Both the position numbers and the translations under genes were made by a program. A DNA stretch of 64,000 bases from Psilocybe azurescens. Taxonomy: Eukaryota > Basidiomycota > Agaricomycetes > Agaricales > Agrocybaceae. The stretch covers positions 27,992 to 91,991 of the forward strand of contig JAJIRX010000151.1 of assembly GCA_023853785.1 (NCBI GenBank). The letters are read 5' to 3'. This document shows, one piece after another, positions 62,125 through 64,000 of this stretch. The notes under the pieces were generated by a model, which was not told the DNA's origin, did not search any database, and saw nothing but the letters and a program-made list of their open reading frames with translations. Position 1 is the first letter of the stretch. Every line of letters starts with the position of its first letter.

Positions 62125-64000
62125 ATGGGATTACCCCAGGATTCTTCTACGCACTAAGGTTACTTCCCTACTTTACCATTCCATCTCTCATCGTCTTCTA
62201 TTCGTTCAAGCTGTTGCAGGCATACTATGCAGCGGCCACTATCATCCCTACATGGATTATCATCCTCGTTGCAGTCACTGCACGTCCTGCTCTCTTCTAT
62301 CTTAACTGGTACTACCGGATATGGTCGAACCAAAGGATGGCTGCCGCCAACGGGGCTGTACTAGCTCCTCACATCAAAGAGTCGGCACTCAAAATCATTC
62401 CAGAGCTGATTCAGAGCAACAGCACAGGCTATCCTGGTATGTCGTGTCTATATTCTATCCGTCGGGTGCAAGGTTAGACTATATAAAAACAAATTGAAAA
62501 GGTGGGGTGATGCATCGGTTGTCGAGAGCTTATGGCAATACGTTCCAGTTCAGCCTTTTAACAAGTAGCACGGTGTGTCTTGGATTGCTCGGGGATAATT
62601 CGATCCCTTCTGTATCAGCAAAGTTAAACTAAGAGCACTTATAGGTGGTAACGATGGAACCAGACCACATCAAGGTATCGTTGCGTTCGTAGATATTAAA
62701 TCGTTTTGTTGTTAATTTTTGCTAGGCAATGCTTGCAACTCAGTTTGATTCCTTCGACAAAGGCAGGAATTTTTTTTGTCAACTCAATGGTCAATTGTTT
62801 GACACTGTTCAGGCTCGACATTTATCTCTCAGATGGACTCTTTACTCGGGACAGGGGTCTTCAATGCCGATGGTCAGTGATTTTCTTCATTTCGAGGACA
62901 CGATATTGAAGTGGATGTAATCGTGTAGGCGAAATGGAAGTATGCCGAACAGCTCACTGACAGTACATTGTGTCAGTTTTCATCTTTACTTTCTTATCAT
63001 ATAGGTTCCACCGTGCAATGACTCGTCCGTTCTTCACGCGTGAGCGAATCAGCGATTTCGATATTTACGACCGAAACTGCGACCTGTCAATTAAGGCTGC
63101 GAAGGAGAGGCTCAAAGAAGGATATTCATTCAACTTCCAGGTATGCTCTCAAAGTCTATGTCGCTTTCATATTGAATCTGTGTTCATGAAATTTATTGCG
63201 TAGGATCTTGTCTCACGCTTTACATTGGACTCGGCCTCCGAATTCTTGTTCGGAAATAGCGTTGGCTCTCTCTGTGCTGGTATCCCATACCCTCCTTCCG
63301 CAGCGAAAAAACACTGGACGAATATTACACACACCCTTCGACGATATTCACGAATGCATTTTCGGCGGGTCAAGTCAAGTCAGTTGAGCGATTTGGGCTG
63401 GGCACAGACTGGCCTCTCGCAGAACTGTGGGGTGATCACGTTAAACCTTTTAGAAAGGTAATTGATGATTTCACGGAGCCATTGATGAAAGAGGCTCTGG
63501 AGAAGAGGAAGCGAGATTTGACGCAGAAGGAAAGAGCACTGGTGCGGAGGATGTGGAGGAGGACGTCAGCTTGTTAACTCATTTAGTCAGACACACGCAA
63601 GGTCCGTACACAAAGTATTCCTTCGATGTCAAAGAAATTAATGAATTTCAACCTTTTGGCAGATCAGGAAACTATCAAAGATGAAGTACGATATTCCGGT
63701 CCTACTCGTGAACAATTTCCTCATTGGCGACTGTACATCTTTAGCTAGTGAATCTTATGGTTGCTGGACGCGATACCGTATGTCATACCCCCTCTCGTCT
63801 TATACACGTCCGTCAAATGCTGATATTTTGTTTGTTAATTGAGACCCTGTCGCTTTTGACATTCTCAATGTACATGCTCACACAGCACCCAGATATCGAG
63901 AAACGACTTCGCCAGGAAATCTTTGACAAGGTCGGTTCTAGCGGTAGACCGACATATGAACAGATGCGGGATATGAAGTTCATGCGGGCATTCCTCAACG
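62125..64000 (+). CDS. Cytochrome P450 monooxygenase, CYP63-like (P450-4, cut by window end)
   Basis: Close paralog of P450-3. With C5 instead of C4 at 62134-62137 the start reads [17 protein letters not shown], which aligns with P450-3 from its first residue, so I place the start at 62125. Then come [96 protein letters not shown], the I-helix LMVAGRDT and [17 protein letters not shown] at the window edge. The ExxR and heme regions lie beyond 64000. Further breaks are A6 at 63306-63311, T3 at 63517-63519 and a short deletion in GEMWK near 62938. Same probable chemistry as P450-1 and P450-3. Confidence 0.82.

Overview
This window is nuclear DNA from an Agaricomycete (mushroom-forming basidiomycete), probably a wood- or litter-decaying species. 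The evidence is dense genes with many 45-80 nt introns, fungal tRNA introns, TATA boxes 50-140 nt before start codons, a tandem actin family with basidiomycete intron positions, and clustered CYP63-like cytochromes P450. I cannot name the species.

Layout. (1) 195-6877, minus: two tandem genes for glycine-rich domain-containing proteins (GRDP/DUF1399 type), copies A and B. (2) 7668-21548, minus: five tandem actin genes with shared intron positions, including a 6-nt micro-exon; copies 1 and 2 are near-canonical, copies 3, 4 and 5 increasingly divergent, and an actin scrap lies between copies 3 and 4. Between copies 4 and 5 sit a tRNA-Glu, a short repeat and a 522-bp hAT-like MITE with an 8-bp target-site duplication. 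(3) 21958-23304, plus: the proteasome ubiquitin receptor Rpn10. (4) 24524-29702: two convergent P450 genes. (5) 32158-38758: a leucine-rich hypothetical protein, a Sec14-like lipid-transfer protein with a 1.35-kb intron, and an alpha/beta hydrolase. (6) 40165-47472, plus: GRDP copies C and D, inverted relative to A and B. (7) 47717-56469: a single-pass membrane protein, tRNA-Leu, an inverted-repeat composite holding a carboxylesterase fragment, a degenerate duplicated segment and a membrane-anchored protein disulfide isomerase. (8) 57521-64000, plus: a decayed glutathione transferase and two tandem CYP63-like P450s, the last cut by the window edge.

A caution runs through the annotation. Almost every gene, including the normally single-copy RPN10, is broken by one or more 1-nt length differences, mostly in homopolymers, while the protein reads on perfectly in the next frame. 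This looks more like uncorrected base-calling error than mass pseudogenisation. I therefore annotate most of these as genes and list the break points. Real decay is better supported for the GST relic (nonsense codon plus internal deletion), the actin scrap and the esterase fragment.

The genes do not form one pathway. The window combines expanded paralog families (actin, GRDP, P450), housekeeping genes (RPN10, SEC14-like, PDI, tRNAs) and detoxification-type genes (P450s, GST relic, hydrolases), with small DNA transposons in the gaps.
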